A stretch of DNA of 64,000 nucleotides from Pseudomonas libanensis (GTDB taxonomy: Bacteria > Pseudomonadota > Gammaproteobacteria > Pseudomonadales > Pseudomonadaceae). The DNA lies in the NCBI RefSeq assembly GCF_001439685.1, contig NZ_JYLH01000002.1, forward strand, positions 558,001 to 622,000, written 5' to 3'. The notes under the pieces were generated by a model that saw only the letters and a program-made list of their open reading frames with translations, ran no database searches and had not been told where the DNA came from. This document shows positions 26,503 through 34,603 of the stretch, piece after piece (positions within the stretch are counted from its first letter, which is position 1; each line of letters opens with the position of its first letter). Made by a program: the position numbers and the translations under genes.

Positions 26503-27435
26503 ATGCAGGGCTTGAATGAACTGAGCTTCAAGGCGCTGCGCCTGTTCGTGGCCGTGCTGGACCATGGCAGCTTTTCCGAAGTGGCCCGCCGCGAGGGCCT
26601 GGCGCCCTCCTCCATTTCGCGGCAGATCCAACTGATGGAACAGGCCCTCGGCCAGCAATTACTGTATCGCCATACCCGCGCCGTGAGCCCCACCGAAGCC
26701 GGACGCCTGCTCGGTCGGCACGCGCGCCTGGTGCTGGAGCAGTTGGAAATGGCGAATCAGGCCCTGCAGGAACAGGACAGCGAGCCCAGCGGGCTGGTGC
26801 GGATCAACGCGCCGATGGTATTCGGCCAGCGCCACCTGTCTCCCTGGCTGGGCGCTTTGTGCCGGCGCTACCCAAAGCTGCAACTGGATATCCAGCAAAC
26901 CGACACCTTCGTCGACCCGCTGCAAGATGGCACCGACCTGTTGTTCCGCATTGGCGTGCTCAATGATTCCGGCATGCAGGCACGCATCTTCGCGCCCCAG
27001 CGCTTTCGCATCGCCGCCAGCCCCGCCTACCTGGCGCAACACGGCACGCCGCGCCACCCCGACGAACTGGCCCACCACCAATGCCTGGCCTACAAAGGCA
27101 TCACCGGCCAGCAACGCTGGTTCTTCCGCCACGGCCAGGGCGACTGGACACCCTACAGCGTCAAGGGCCCGATCACCGGCAACCACGCCGACACCCTGAC
27201 CCACGCCGCCGAACAGGGCCTGGGGCTGGTGGTGTTTCCTTCCTGGTTGATTGGCGAAAGCCTGCGCGCCGGCGCCTTGCAAGCCGTGCTGACCGACTAT
27301 GAAGTCGCGACGACCCTGGAGCCTCAGCAGATTGCTGCTTTGTGGCCGGGCAGCCGGAGGTTGTCGTTGAAGGTACGTACGGTGATTGATTATTTCGTGG
27401 AGTGTTTTGGGGCGGTGCCGTATTGGGATCGGTGA
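26503..27435 (+). CDS. LysR-family transcriptional regulator
   Basis: 310-residue LysR-type regulator. N-terminal HTH (LSFKALRLFVAVLDHGSFSEVARREGLAPSSISRQIQLMEQALGQQLLYRHTRAVSPTEAG) and a C-terminal periplasmic-binding-like sensor domain (SGLVRINAPMVFGQRHLSPWLGAL...). Start at the second of two adjacent ATGs (26503) gives better spacing from GGAGG at 26494; 26500 is the alternative. Divergent from the two YdcZ-like transporter genes, its most likely targets. Confidence 0.83.
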   Translation: MQGLNELSFKALRLFVAVLDHGSFSEVARREGLAPSSISRQIQLMEQALGQQLLYRHTRAVSPTEAGRLLGRHARLVLEQLEMANQALQEQDSEPSGLVRINAPMVFGQRHLSPWLGALCRRYPKLQLDIQQTDTFVDPLQDGTDLLFRIGVLNDSGMQARIFAPQRFRIAASPAYLAQHGTPRHPDELAHHQCLAYKGITGQQRWFFRHGQGDWTPYSVKGPITGNHADTLTHAAEQGLGLVVFPSWLIGESLRAGALQAVLTDYEVATTLEPQQIAALWPGSRRLSLKVRTVIDYFVECFGAVPYWDR

Positions 27436-27577
27436 CCCCTGGTACGCTCCAGACACGCTACTGGTGAGGGAAATTTCCTCGTAGGAAAAGTAGGCGCGTT
27501 CTGATTTTACGGGCCAGTATTTTTAGGCGCGGCGCGTTGGGGCAGACTTTGGCAACGTTCGCTTCCGAGGTTCCACC

Positions 27578-27889
27578 ATGAACACTTCGTGTCCGACATT
27601 GACTGTCTCACTAAGCCGGGCAAAAGCCGACTTTTTGAAACTGGTTCAGCAGGCCAACGCTGGCCAGGTCATCACTATCACCAAGCATGGCTTGGCATTT
27701 GCCCAGCTGGTGACTGCGCGAAAGGCGCCTGGACGCCGAATAGGCGCGATGAAAGGGAAACTGATCATTCCTGATGACTTTGACGAGCCGCTTTCTGACA
27801 GCCTGCTGCAGGCATTCGAGAAAAAGCACCTGCCCGCCGCCTCACTCAAAACAACCACTGCCCAATCAACCACGCATTCGCCCCACTGA
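27578..27889 (+). CDS. Orphan Phd/YefM-family antitoxin, C-terminally extended
   Basis: 103-residue antitoxin of the Phd/YefM type (TLTVSLSRAKADFLKLVQQANAGQVITITKHGLAFAQLVTARK...GAMKGKLIIPDDFDEPLSD). Such genes are normally followed at once by a toxin, often PIN-domain, but here the next coding sequence is mntH on the other strand. The last 20 residues (HLPAASLKTTTAQSTTHSPH) are low-complexity, unlike the family, and overlap mntH by 44 bases. This suggests a deletion removed the original end and the toxin. GAGGT precedes the ATG. Confidence 0.7.
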   Translation: MNTSCPTLTVSLSRAKADFLKLVQQANAGQVITITKHGLAFAQLVTARKAPGRRIGAMKGKLIIPDDFDEPLSDSLLQAFEKKHLPAASLKTTTAQSTTHSPH

Positions 27890-29165
27890 TCACCGCGAAC
27901 AGAAACCACGCCAACAGCCGCGTGGGCAGCCGGTTGACGAACGGCCCCATCAACTGTTTATCACCGGTCATGCGAATCAGCGGGTAGAGCGCAAAGGGCA
28001 ACTGCAGGCTCAGGACCACCTGGCTGAGGATCAGCAGCTTGCCGATGGCATCGTCACCCATCAGCCACACGCCGAGGAACGCCGGGATCAGCGCCAGCCC
28101 GCGGGTAATCAGGCGTCGTTGCCAGCAGGGTATGCGCAGGTTCAGGTAGCCCTCCATGATCACTTGCCCGGCAATCGTCCCGGTAAAGGTCGAGCTCTGG
28201 CCCGAGGCCAGCAAGGCGATACCGAACAGGATGCTGGCAAAGGCGCCGCCTACGAGCGGGTCGAGCAGGTGGTAGGCGTCCTGGATTTCCACCACATCGG
28301 TATGGCCGCTCTTGTAGAACGCCGCCGCAGCCAGCACCAGGATCGCCGCGTTGACCAGCAAGGCCAGGGCCAGGGAGCCGATGGTGTCGATACGCGCCAG
28401 CTTGACCGCATCCTGTTTGCTGGCCAGGTCCTTGCCGACCAGGCGGGTTTGCACGATGGAGGTGTGCAGGTAGAGGTTATGGGGCATAACCGTCGCACCG
28501 AGAATGCCAATGGCCAGGTACAACGGCGCAGCGTCGCTGATGGCCGACAATGACGGGGTGAAACCGCTGAGCACATCGGGCCAAGAGGGTTTGATCAGTA
28601 CCAGCTCGATAAAGAAACACACGCCGATGGTCGCCACCAGCGCCAGCATGATCGCTTCCAGGCGGCGAAAGCCGCGATTTTGCAGGGCCAGGATCAGCAG
28701 CGTATCAAAGGCTGTTATGACGATGCCGGTGGTCAGCGACACACCAAGCAGCAGGTGAAACGCCAGGGCGCAACCGAGCACTTCGGCAAGGTCGGTTGCG
28801 ATAATGGAAATTTCCGCCAACAGCCATTGGGTGCGTGATGAACGCTTGCTGTAACGCTCACGGCACAGTTGCGCCAGGTCTTTGCCGGTGGCGATACCCA
28901 GGCGCGAGCACAGGCATTGCACCGCCATGCCCGCCAGGCTGGCCAGCAGCACCACAAACAACAGGCTGTAGCCGTAGCGAGACCCGGCTTCGATGGCGGT
29001 CGCCCAGTTGCCAGGGTCCATGTAGCCGATGGAGATCAACAGGCCGGGGCCGGCGAACATCAGCATCCGTTTGAAAAACGATGCCTTGGGGTCGACGATG
29101 ACGGAGCCGGCCACTTCCGGCGGGCAGAACGGGGCGGTAGCGATTTTCGGCAGGCTGAATTTCAC
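27846..29165 (-). CDS. mntH: Nramp-family Mn2+/divalent metal:H+ symporter
   Basis: 439-residue inner-membrane transporter with 11 predicted helices. Signature motifs are MDPGNWATAIEAGSRYGYSLL (DPGN metal site in TM1) and ATVMPHNLYLHTSIVQTR (MPH in TM6), then ASGQSSTFTGTIAGQVIMEGYL. It imports manganese and other divalent metals with protons. I choose a GTG start at 29165 (VKFSLPKIATAPF) with GGAA upstream; a TTG at 29189 is possible. It follows the DUF726-like hydrolase gene by 42 bases on the same strand. No MntR or Fur box was recognised upstream. Confidence 0.92.
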   Translation of the reverse strand: MKFSLPKIATAPFCPPEVAGSVIVDPKASFFKRMLMFAGPGLLISIGYMDPGNWATAIEAGSRYGYSLLFVVLLASLAGMAVQCLCSRLGIATGKDLAQLCRERYSKRSSRTQWLLAEISIIATDLAEVLGCALAFHLLLGVSLTTGIVITAFDTLLILALQNRGFRRLEAIMLALVATIGVCFFIELVLIKPSWPDVLSGFTPSLSAISDAAPLYLAIGILGATVMPHNLYLHTSIVQTRLVGKDLASKQDAVKLARIDTIGSLALALLVNAAILVLAAAAFYKSGHTDVVEIQDAYHLLDPLVGGAFASILFGIALLASGQSSTFTGTIAGQVIMEGYLNLRIPCWQRRLITRGLALIPAFLGVWLMGDDAIGKLLILSQVVLSLQLPFALYPLIRMTGDKQLMGPFVNRLPTRLLAWFLFAVISGANAWLIGQWLF

Positions 29166-29207
29166 GCGGTATTCCAGGCAAATACACAAGACTTGGGCAG
29201 CAGCTTA

Positions 29208-30761
29208 TCAGTCGGACGCGACCGTGCGCATCACCGTATCCCGCGGCAAGTCGAACGCCTCCACCACCTGCACCACCAGGTCCAGCTCCTGGTTCAGTGC
29301 TTCGCGCTCCATGCGCTGGCGAATCACGCCGATCACCAACACCGCCAAGGTGGTGATCGAATATGCCGGGCCGGAAAACGCCCGGACGCCGCTGACCAGC
29401 AGCATCGCCGCGGCCAGCGCCTGGCCCACCAACGGAATTGCCGTGGCCGCACCCCGGCGCAGGATAAACCCGGTCAGCCCTGCCAGCGCGGTGCCGCTCA
29501 AGGCGGTGGTGGCCGAGCGGCCCACATCGAAGCGGGTGAACAGGCCCTGCTCTTTTTGCGCAGCAGCCTTGAGCTCGGCATCGAACGCCTGGCGATCGGC
29601 GCGGCTGAGCTTGTCCTTGTACTGCTCGATGAGCTTTTCTGCGACCTGCCCTTCGATATCCGCCAGCGCCACGCTTTCAAGCGCTGCGTCGAACTTGATG
29701 CCCAAGCGTTGCGCCACATCTTCGGCAATCTGGCGATAGCCCACGCCATGGCCACGGGCCAGGTTCATAAAGCTGTCGCCGCCCATGCGTTGCAACTCGA
29801 TGGCCAGCTTCAACGGCTCGCGCACGCTGGCGTCAATCGAGGCACTGCGCTTTTGCGCCATCAGCTCGGCAAGAAACTTCAACTCATCCGGCCGCGCCTG
29901 CACCAGTGCCGGGAACAGGTCCCCATCCTCCTCGGCAAAACGCACTTCACTGCTGCGCAGGTCGGCGCGGATCAGGCCACGGCGTTCCTGCAGCAGGTCG
30001 GTGTACTGCACCACCGTCTTCAACTGCGGCCAGTAGGCGGCATGATCGAAGCTGGCCAGGTGCACATTGGTGACCTTGGTCTTCAATGCAGGCGTTACGT
30101 CAATGGCATAACGGCCGATGCACCGTTCGGTATCCGGCTTCATCGCCAACGCCCAGTCCTTGCTCGAATGACAGTTGATCAGCCGGCCCTTGAGCGGTGC
30201 CGACACGTCATCCCAAGGGCTCGACGTACAGATCGCCCCGCCCATCAGCAACAGGTTATTCAACGGCAATTCACGGGCAACCTCGGGGCTGGCCAGCAGA
30301 CTCTTGACCAGGATACGTGCACCCAGGGAATGGCCGATCAGGTTGATGCGTCGCACCGGCAGCGACTCGGCGTGCAGGAAACCGGCCAGTTCAGGCAACA
30401 AGGTCTTGGCCACTTCATCGACCCGCGCCTCGACACTTTTGTAATGGTCAAGAAAATACGCAATCGCCTTGCCCACCCCCACCGTGGCCGCACCCAGGCC
30501 GCCACCGCCGAGCATCGAGGTGATCACATCCTTGAACGGTGCGAACAGGTTTTCCAGGAAATGCCCCGCCGGCCAGAACAGCATCAGGTTGGTCGAGCCT
30601 TCGATACCTGCCAGTTGTGCCTTGAAATTGCCCAATTGCTGGCGGTTGAAGAAGGCCGAGTAACCGTGAACATAGAGATTGAGCACATCCCCCTGGGGCT
30701 CGCCACACAGGACAAACGTGGGCTTGCGGGTGCGGTGCATTTCATCCCACTGGTGTTGCAT
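29208..30761 (-). CDS. DUF726-like alpha/beta hydrolase with C-terminal YaaW-like membrane domain
   Basis: 517-residue protein. The N-terminal half is an alpha/beta hydrolase: NLYVHGYSAFF (oxyanion region), nucleophile elbow INLIGHSLGARIL, as in DUF726/TMCO4 lipase-like proteins. The C-terminal half has GYRQIAEDVAQRLGIKFDAALESVALADIEGQVAEKLIEQYKDKLSRADRQAF followed by two hydrophobic stretches (TTALSGTALAGLTGFILRRG, AIPLVGQALAAAMLLVSGVRAF). This resembles DUF3944/YaaW proteins. The combination suggests a membrane-attached esterase; substrate unknown. ATG 30761 has AGGAG upstream; an in-frame ATG at 30803 is less likely. Confidence 0.65.
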   Translation of the reverse strand: MQHQWDEMHRTRKPTFVLCGEPQGDVLNLYVHGYSAFFNRQQLGNFKAQLAGIEGSTNLMLFWPAGHFLENLFAPFKDVITSMLGGGGLGAATVGVGKAIAYFLDHYKSVEARVDEVAKTLLPELAGFLHAESLPVRRINLIGHSLGARILVKSLLASPEVARELPLNNLLLMGGAICTSSPWDDVSAPLKGRLINCHSSKDWALAMKPDTERCIGRYAIDVTPALKTKVTNVHLASFDHAAYWPQLKTVVQYTDLLQERRGLIRADLRSSEVRFAEEDGDLFPALVQARPDELKFLAELMAQKRSASIDASVREPLKLAIELQRMGGDSFMNLARGHGVGYRQIAEDVAQRLGIKFDAALESVALADIEGQVAEKLIEQYKDKLSRADRQAFDAELKAAAQKEQGLFTRFDVGRSATTALSGTALAGLTGFILRRGAATAIPLVGQALAAAMLLVSGVRAFSGPAYSITTLAVLVIGVIRQRMEREALNQELDLVVQVVEAFDLPRDTVMRTVASD

Positions 30762-30848
30762 GGGCCGGTGACTCCTGGTGGCAAGGGAGGGCGATAGTAA
30801 CAAACCGAGCCGAGGAGGAAGGTGAATCCTGACCAGCGTTCGGCCCCA

Positions 30849-30953
30849 TCAGAACAAGGGTGCCGCCTTGGACCTGCCCAGGCAGCGCGCTGGAGAGTCT
30901 CCCAGATTACGATGGAACACCGCGGTAAATGCGCTGAAAGAGTGATCGTGCAT
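30849..30953 (-). pseudogene. Remnant of an AraC-family regulator C-terminus
   Basis: A 34-codon frame reads HDHSFSAFTAVFHRNLGDSPAR, which matches the end of the second AraC helix-turn-helix (pattern SAFxRAFKRxxGxSPxxyR). Upstream in the same frame there is a stop, and the rest of a regulator is not present. I regard it as a decay fragment within the 250-base gap between the hydrolase and the HigBA-like locus. Confidence 0.45.
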
Positions 30954-31014
30954 GACGATAGATAGTCATGTCAGGAATCTGGAACTTTGACTGTCTCACT
31001 ATAAAGCAGATAGC

Positions 31015-31036
31015 AAAAAGCCCGGCTTGGCCGGGC
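31015..31036 (-). terminator. Rho-independent terminator of the HigBA-like operon
   Basis: On the minus strand GCCCGGC-CAA-GCCGGGC is followed by TTTTT (stem 31020-31036, T-run 31015-31019). It lies 20 bases beyond the antitoxin stop codon. Confidence 0.85.
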
Positions 31037-31056
31037 ATACGGTGGTTGTATCAGTA

Positions 31057-31362
31057 TCAGCAAGCAAAGTTGTCAATCTTGACTTGGCCATCTGGGAAGG
31101 TAGCGATGATTTCCAACTCACCGCCCATCGCACGGATATAGTCACGCAACGTACTGATGTACATGTCAGCACGCCGTTCCATCTTCGAAACCGCCGCCTG
31201 ATTGATGTTTAACGCCTTCGCCAGGCTTGCCTGGCTCAACTGCTGGGCCTTGCGCAACTCATGCAGCGGCATTTCTTTCAAATGTTGCTGAAGTATCTGC
31301 TCGGCATCGGCTAGCGACTCGGGCGTCATGCGAGCTTTCAGTTCCGCGAATTTCTTAGCCAT
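31057..31362 (-). CDS. HigA-type Xre-family antitoxin
   Basis: 101-residue helix-turn-helix protein: a leading helix (KKFAELKARMTPESLADAEQILQQHLKEM), then the Xre HTH (LHELRKAQQLSQASLAKALNINQAAVSKMERRADMYISTLRDYIRAMGGELEIIATFPDG). This is the HigA/MqsA-like antitoxin pattern encoded after a HigB/RelE-type toxin. ATG 31362 has AGAGGG eight bases upstream and overlaps the toxin frame by eight bases. A terminator follows. It may still be functional although its toxin is frameshifted, and it could act as an anti-addiction regulator. Confidence 0.82.
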   Translation of the reverse strand: MAKKFAELKARMTPESLADAEQILQQHLKEMPLHELRKAQQLSQASLAKALNINQAAVSKMERRADMYISTLRDYIRAMGGELEIIATFPDGQVKIDNFAC

Positions 31363-31715
31363 GGTCACGGCCCTCTTTACGCAATGTTTCTAAATGTACG
31401 TCGTACAGCTTCTCTGCCAAGGGTACGTACTCGTGGTACCAACGGTGCTGTGCGGTTTTATCGCCACCTATCAGCAGCACCGCACAGCGCCGAAGATCGA
31501 AGGCATACAACACTCTATAAGGTCGCCCTGCATGTTGTATCCGCAACTCTCGCAGGTTGCCGTGTCGAGCGCCCTTGATATCGCTGCTATGGGGAAAGCG
31601 CAGCCCCGGCCCTAACAGCCCCAGCAAATCCACACTGGCAGCCACCGAAGATTGCTCCTTTGCATCCAAGCCACCAGTCCCCGAATTCATCCGTGTATTC
31701 AATGTCCCAGACCAT
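31355..31715 (-). pseudogene. Frameshifted HigB/RelE-family (Gp49-like) toxin
   Basis: The C-terminal 104 codons (DAKEQSSVAASVDLLGLLGPGLRFPHSS...NLRELRIQHAGRPYRVLYAFDLRRCAVLLIGGDK) are a clear phage Gp49/HigB-like toxin. The expected N-terminus, MVWDIEYTDEFGDWW, is in a different frame starting at ATG 31715. The frames join at about 31670: dropping one base there restores a 119-residue protein, and family spacing after the WW pair suggests a 5-base deletion. The long alternative N-terminus in the downstream frame is unlike the family. A sequencing error is the other explanation. Confidence 0.75.
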
Positions 31716-31776
31716 GCAAATATGCCATCTAAGGAATATAAACTCAAGGGCATAACTTTAGGACAACGCTGGTTAG

Positions 31777-32040
31777 TCAGCTAACCGCGTTCCGGAAGAA
31801 ATTGTGTGTGCATTCTTCAGCCTTGCGGGTGAGCCGTGGCAACCGGCGGTAACGCGAGTCCTCGAGCATCGCGCTGGCGGTGCTGGCATGGATCTCGCCG
31901 GACAAGCTGTCGAAGGCTGCACGCGCCCCTGCCACGTCGGCGTTGAGCAACGCGTTCTGCACCGCCGCGCCACCGACTGCGCCCCGCTGCCCAGGTGCCA
32001 CTGCCACCGTCATCCATTGACTGTCGAGACAAAAATACAA
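31777..32040 (-). pseudogene. Fragment of an autotransporter (passenger/linker region)
   Basis: An open frame contains VAVAPGQRGAVGGAAVQ and then ARAAFDSLSGEIHASTASAMLEDSRY, a motif characteristic of the region before the beta-barrel in Pseudomonas autotransporters (FDxLSGEIHAS...LLEDSRYVR). After SRY the match stops (RRLPRLTRKAEE) and no barrel follows; there is no signal peptide or start. It is a gene remnant occupying most of the gap before kefC. Confidence 0.6.
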
Positions 32041-32134
32041 GTTTCAAAATGTGAAAAAGAGTTTTAATACCGCCCTGTTTCCGTCCCCCGTAGGAGCGGT
32101 TAGCTGTTGATCCAAGTAAACAATGGAGTTCGCA

Positions 32135-33943
32135 ATGCCCCATGAAGGCAACCTGTTACAAGCGGCCGTGGTGTTCCTCTTCGCCGCCGTATTGACCGTG
32201 CCCCTGGCCAAGCGCCTGCAATTGGGCGCGGTACTGGGCTATCTGTTCGCCGGTGTGATCATCGGTCCCTCGGTGCTGGGGCTGATCGGCAACCCGCAAA
32301 GCGTGGCGCAGTTTTCGGAACTGGGCGTGGTGTTGCTGCTGTTCATCATCGGCCTGGAGCTGTCGCCCAAGCGCCTGTGGGTAATGCGCAAGGCGGTGTT
32401 CGGCGTCGGCCTGGCGCAGGTGCTGCTCACCGGGATGGTCATGGGCGCAGTGGCGTTGTGGCTGTTTGGTCAGTCACTGAACAGCGCCATCGTGCTGGGC
32501 CTGGGCCTGGCGCTGTCGTCCACCGCCTTTGGCCTGCAAAGCCTGGCGGAGCGCAAGGAACTCAACCAACCCCACGGGCGTTTGGCCTTTGCGATCTTGC
32601 TGTTCCAAGACATTGCCGCCATCCCGCTGATTGCCCTGGTGCCGCTGCTGGCCGGCAGCGATCACCCGACCACCGAGGCCCAGGGCCTGCAACACGTGTT
32701 GCAAGTGCTGGGCAGTATCGCCGTGGTGATCATCGGCGGGCGCTACCTGCTGCGCCCGGTGTTTCGCATCGTCGCCAAGACCGGCCTGCGCGAAGTGTCC
32801 ACCGCCACTGCGCTGCTGGTGGTGATCGGCACCGCATGGCTGATGGAGTTGGTCGGCGTATCCATGGCCCTGGGTGCCTTCCTCGCCGGCCTGCTGCTGG
32901 CGGACTCGGAATACCGCCACGAACTGGAATCCCAGATCGAACCGTTCAAGGGCCTGCTGCTGGGGCTGTTTTTTATCAGCGTGGGCATGGGCGCCAACCT
33001 CAGCCTGCTGTTCAGCACGCCGCTGGTGGTGATCGGCCTGACCTTGCTGTTGATCGGTTTGAAACTGCCCCTGTTGTATGCCGTGGGCCGAATGGTAGGC
33101 GACCTCAATCGCGAAAGCGCCTTGCGCCTCGGTGTGGTGCTGGCGGCGGGCGGTGAGTTTGCCTTCGTAGTGTTCAAGATCGGCCGCGACCAGGGTTTGT
33201 TCGAACCGCACCTCTACGACGTGCTGGTGCTGACCATCACCCTGTCCATGGCGGTAACCCCGCTGTTGCTGCTGGTGTGCCCAAAGCTGTTCAAGCCCAA
33301 GGTCAAGCCGGTGGAAGTGCCGGAGGAATACCGCGCTATCGAGAGCGACGCCCCCCGCGTGGTCATCGCCGGCATGGGCCGGATGGGCCAGATCGTGGCG
33401 CGGATTCTGCGTGCCCAGAACATTTCGTTTATCGCCCTCGACACCTCGGTGGAAACCATCGAGCTGACTCGCAGTTTTGGCGGCATGCCGGTGTTCTACG
33501 GCGACCCCCAACGCCCGGAAATCCTGCATGCGGCCAAGGTCGACCAGGCGGAGTTTTTCGTCATCGCCATGGACGACCCAGAGATCAACATCAAGACCGC
33601 CGAACTGGTACGCAACCTCTACCCGCACATGAAGATCATCGCCCGTGCCCGTAATCGCCAGCACGTACACCGGCTGGTAGACCTGGACGCCTCACCGGTG
33701 CGCGAAACCTTCTATTCCAGCCTGGAAATGAGCCGCCGCACCCTGGTGGGCCTGGGATTGACCCAGGCTCAGGCTGACGCACGCATCAACCGCTTCAAGA
33801 ATCATGACCAGCAAGTGCTCGCCGCCCAACACGCGGTGTACGACGATGCGGCCAAAGTCATGCAGACCGCCCAGGAAGCCAGGGCAGAGCTGGCGCGACT
33901 GTTCGAGATGGACAGGCTTGAGGAAGAGTCTGGCAAGGTCTGA
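32135..33943 (+). CDS. Kef-type K+:H+ antiporter with RCK (TrkA-N) domain
   Basis: 602-residue CPA2 antiporter. The N-terminal membrane domain of about 12 helices includes LGYLFAGVIIGPSVLGLIG, LFIIGLELSPKRLW and LLFQDIAAIPLIALVPLL (the QD pair is typical). The cytosolic Rossmann domain begins VVIAGMGRMGQIVARIL near 405, then DTSVETIELTRSFGGMPVFYGDPQRPEIL, the KTN/RCK NAD-binding fold. It resembles KefB/KefC, which protect cells against electrophiles. ATG 32135 follows GGAG by six bases; an ATG at 32123 is possible. No KefF/KefG partner gene is adjacent. Confidence 0.85.
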   Translation: MPHEGNLLQAAVVFLFAAVLTVPLAKRLQLGAVLGYLFAGVIIGPSVLGLIGNPQSVAQFSELGVVLLLFIIGLELSPKRLWVMRKAVFGVGLAQVLLTGMVMGAVALWLFGQSLNSAIVLGLGLALSSTAFGLQSLAERKELNQPHGRLAFAILLFQDIAAIPLIALVPLLAGSDHPTTEAQGLQHVLQVLGSIAVVIIGGRYLLRPVFRIVAKTGLREVSTATALLVVIGTAWLMELVGVSMALGAFLAGLLLADSEYRHELESQIEPFKGLLLGLFFISVGMGANLSLLFSTPLVVIGLTLLLIGLKLPLLYAVGRMVGDLNRESALRLGVVLAAGGEFAFVVFKIGRDQGLFEPHLYDVLVLTITLSMAVTPLLLLVCPKLFKPKVKPVEVPEEYRAIESDAPRVVIAGMGRMGQIVARILRAQNISFIALDTSVETIELTRSFGGMPVFYGDPQRPEILHAAKVDQAEFFVIAMDDPEINIKTAELVRNLYPHMKIIARARNRQHVHRLVDLDASPVRETFYSSLEMSRRTLVGLGLTQAQADARINRFKNHDQQVLAAQHAVYDDAAKVMQTAQEARAELARLFEMDRLEEESGKV

Positions 33944-33953
33944 GGCTGGAGAC

Positions 33954-33999
33954 GAACGAAGTTGCGAATTTTCTGACAGAATAGACCGCAATTTCGTTC
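33954..33999. other. Imperfect inverted repeat in the leader of the DcrB-like gene
   Basis: GAACGAAGTTGCG (33954-33966) and CGCAATTTCGTTC (33987-33999) pair over 13 positions with one G-T pair, with a 20-base loop. It sits 16 bases upstream of the next start codon. It could be an operator or an mRNA stem between kefC and the following gene. Confidence 0.4.
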
Positions 34000-34015
34000 A
34001 TCCCTGGAGTGCTTC

Positions 34016-34570
34016 ATGGCCACTTTCACCAAGACCGCATTGCTGCTGAGCCTGGTGCTGAGCGCCGGCAGCGTATTCGCGGCCCCCAAGCCAGACACGC
34101 AGACGATCTCCACCCTGGGTGGCAAGTTCACTTTCGACCTGCCCAAGGCCTACAGCGCCGACGCCCTGCCCTCCGGCAAGGCCGATGATGGCACCGCCGA
34201 TACCCAAGGCACCTTGTACGCCAACCCGACCACGAAAAGCGTGGTGATCGTCGCCGAAACCGTGCGCAAAGACGGCGCGGCCATCAAGGATAACGACCCA
34301 CAGTTCCTCGATGGCGCCGTGGCCGATTTCGTCAAGGACCAGAGCGCCGCCCTGCCCGACTTCAAGAAACAGGGCGAGAAGAAACTCACCTACAAGGGCC
34401 TCGGCCTGCGCCAAGTGGACAGCACTGCTACCCAGGGCGGCGGCAAGACCTTGAACTCCACTTTCCTGGGCGGTTCCGGCAACCAATTGCTGGTGATCCA
34501 GGCGATTTCCCGGGCCGATGATGTGAAGGGGCATGCGCAGTTGGTGAAGCAGATTACGGGTGGCAAGTAA
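34016..34570 (+). CDS. Exported DcrB-like protein of unknown function
   Basis: 184-residue secreted or periplasmic protein: signal peptide MATFTKTALLLSLVLSAGSVFA-A, then TISTLGGKFTFDLPKAYSADALPSGK and TLYANPTTKSVVIVAETVRKDGAAI...LLVIQAISRADDVKGHAQLVKQIT. The pattern (a short globular fold with a FTFDLP start) resembles DcrB/PsbP-like proteins, but the match is weak and no function can be assigned. TGGAG precedes the ATG. It lies downstream of kefC and is followed by a long repeat-filled gap. Confidence 0.65.
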   Translation: MATFTKTALLLSLVLSAGSVFAAPKPDTQTISTLGGKFTFDLPKAYSADALPSGKADDGTADTQGTLYANPTTKSVVIVAETVRKDGAAIKDNDPQFLDGAVADFVKDQSAALPDFKKQGEKKLTYKGLGLRQVDSTATQGGGKTLNSTFLGGSGNQLLVIQAISRADDVKGHAQLVKQITGGK

Positions 34571-34603
34571 CCCCCCCTCTTCCAGCCAACACAATACCCA
34601 TGT

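Noticed and set aside
27598..31001. A 15-base identity, TTGACTGTCTCACTA, at 27598 and 30987
   Set aside because: One or two such matches are expected by chance in 64 kb, and the flanks share nothing.
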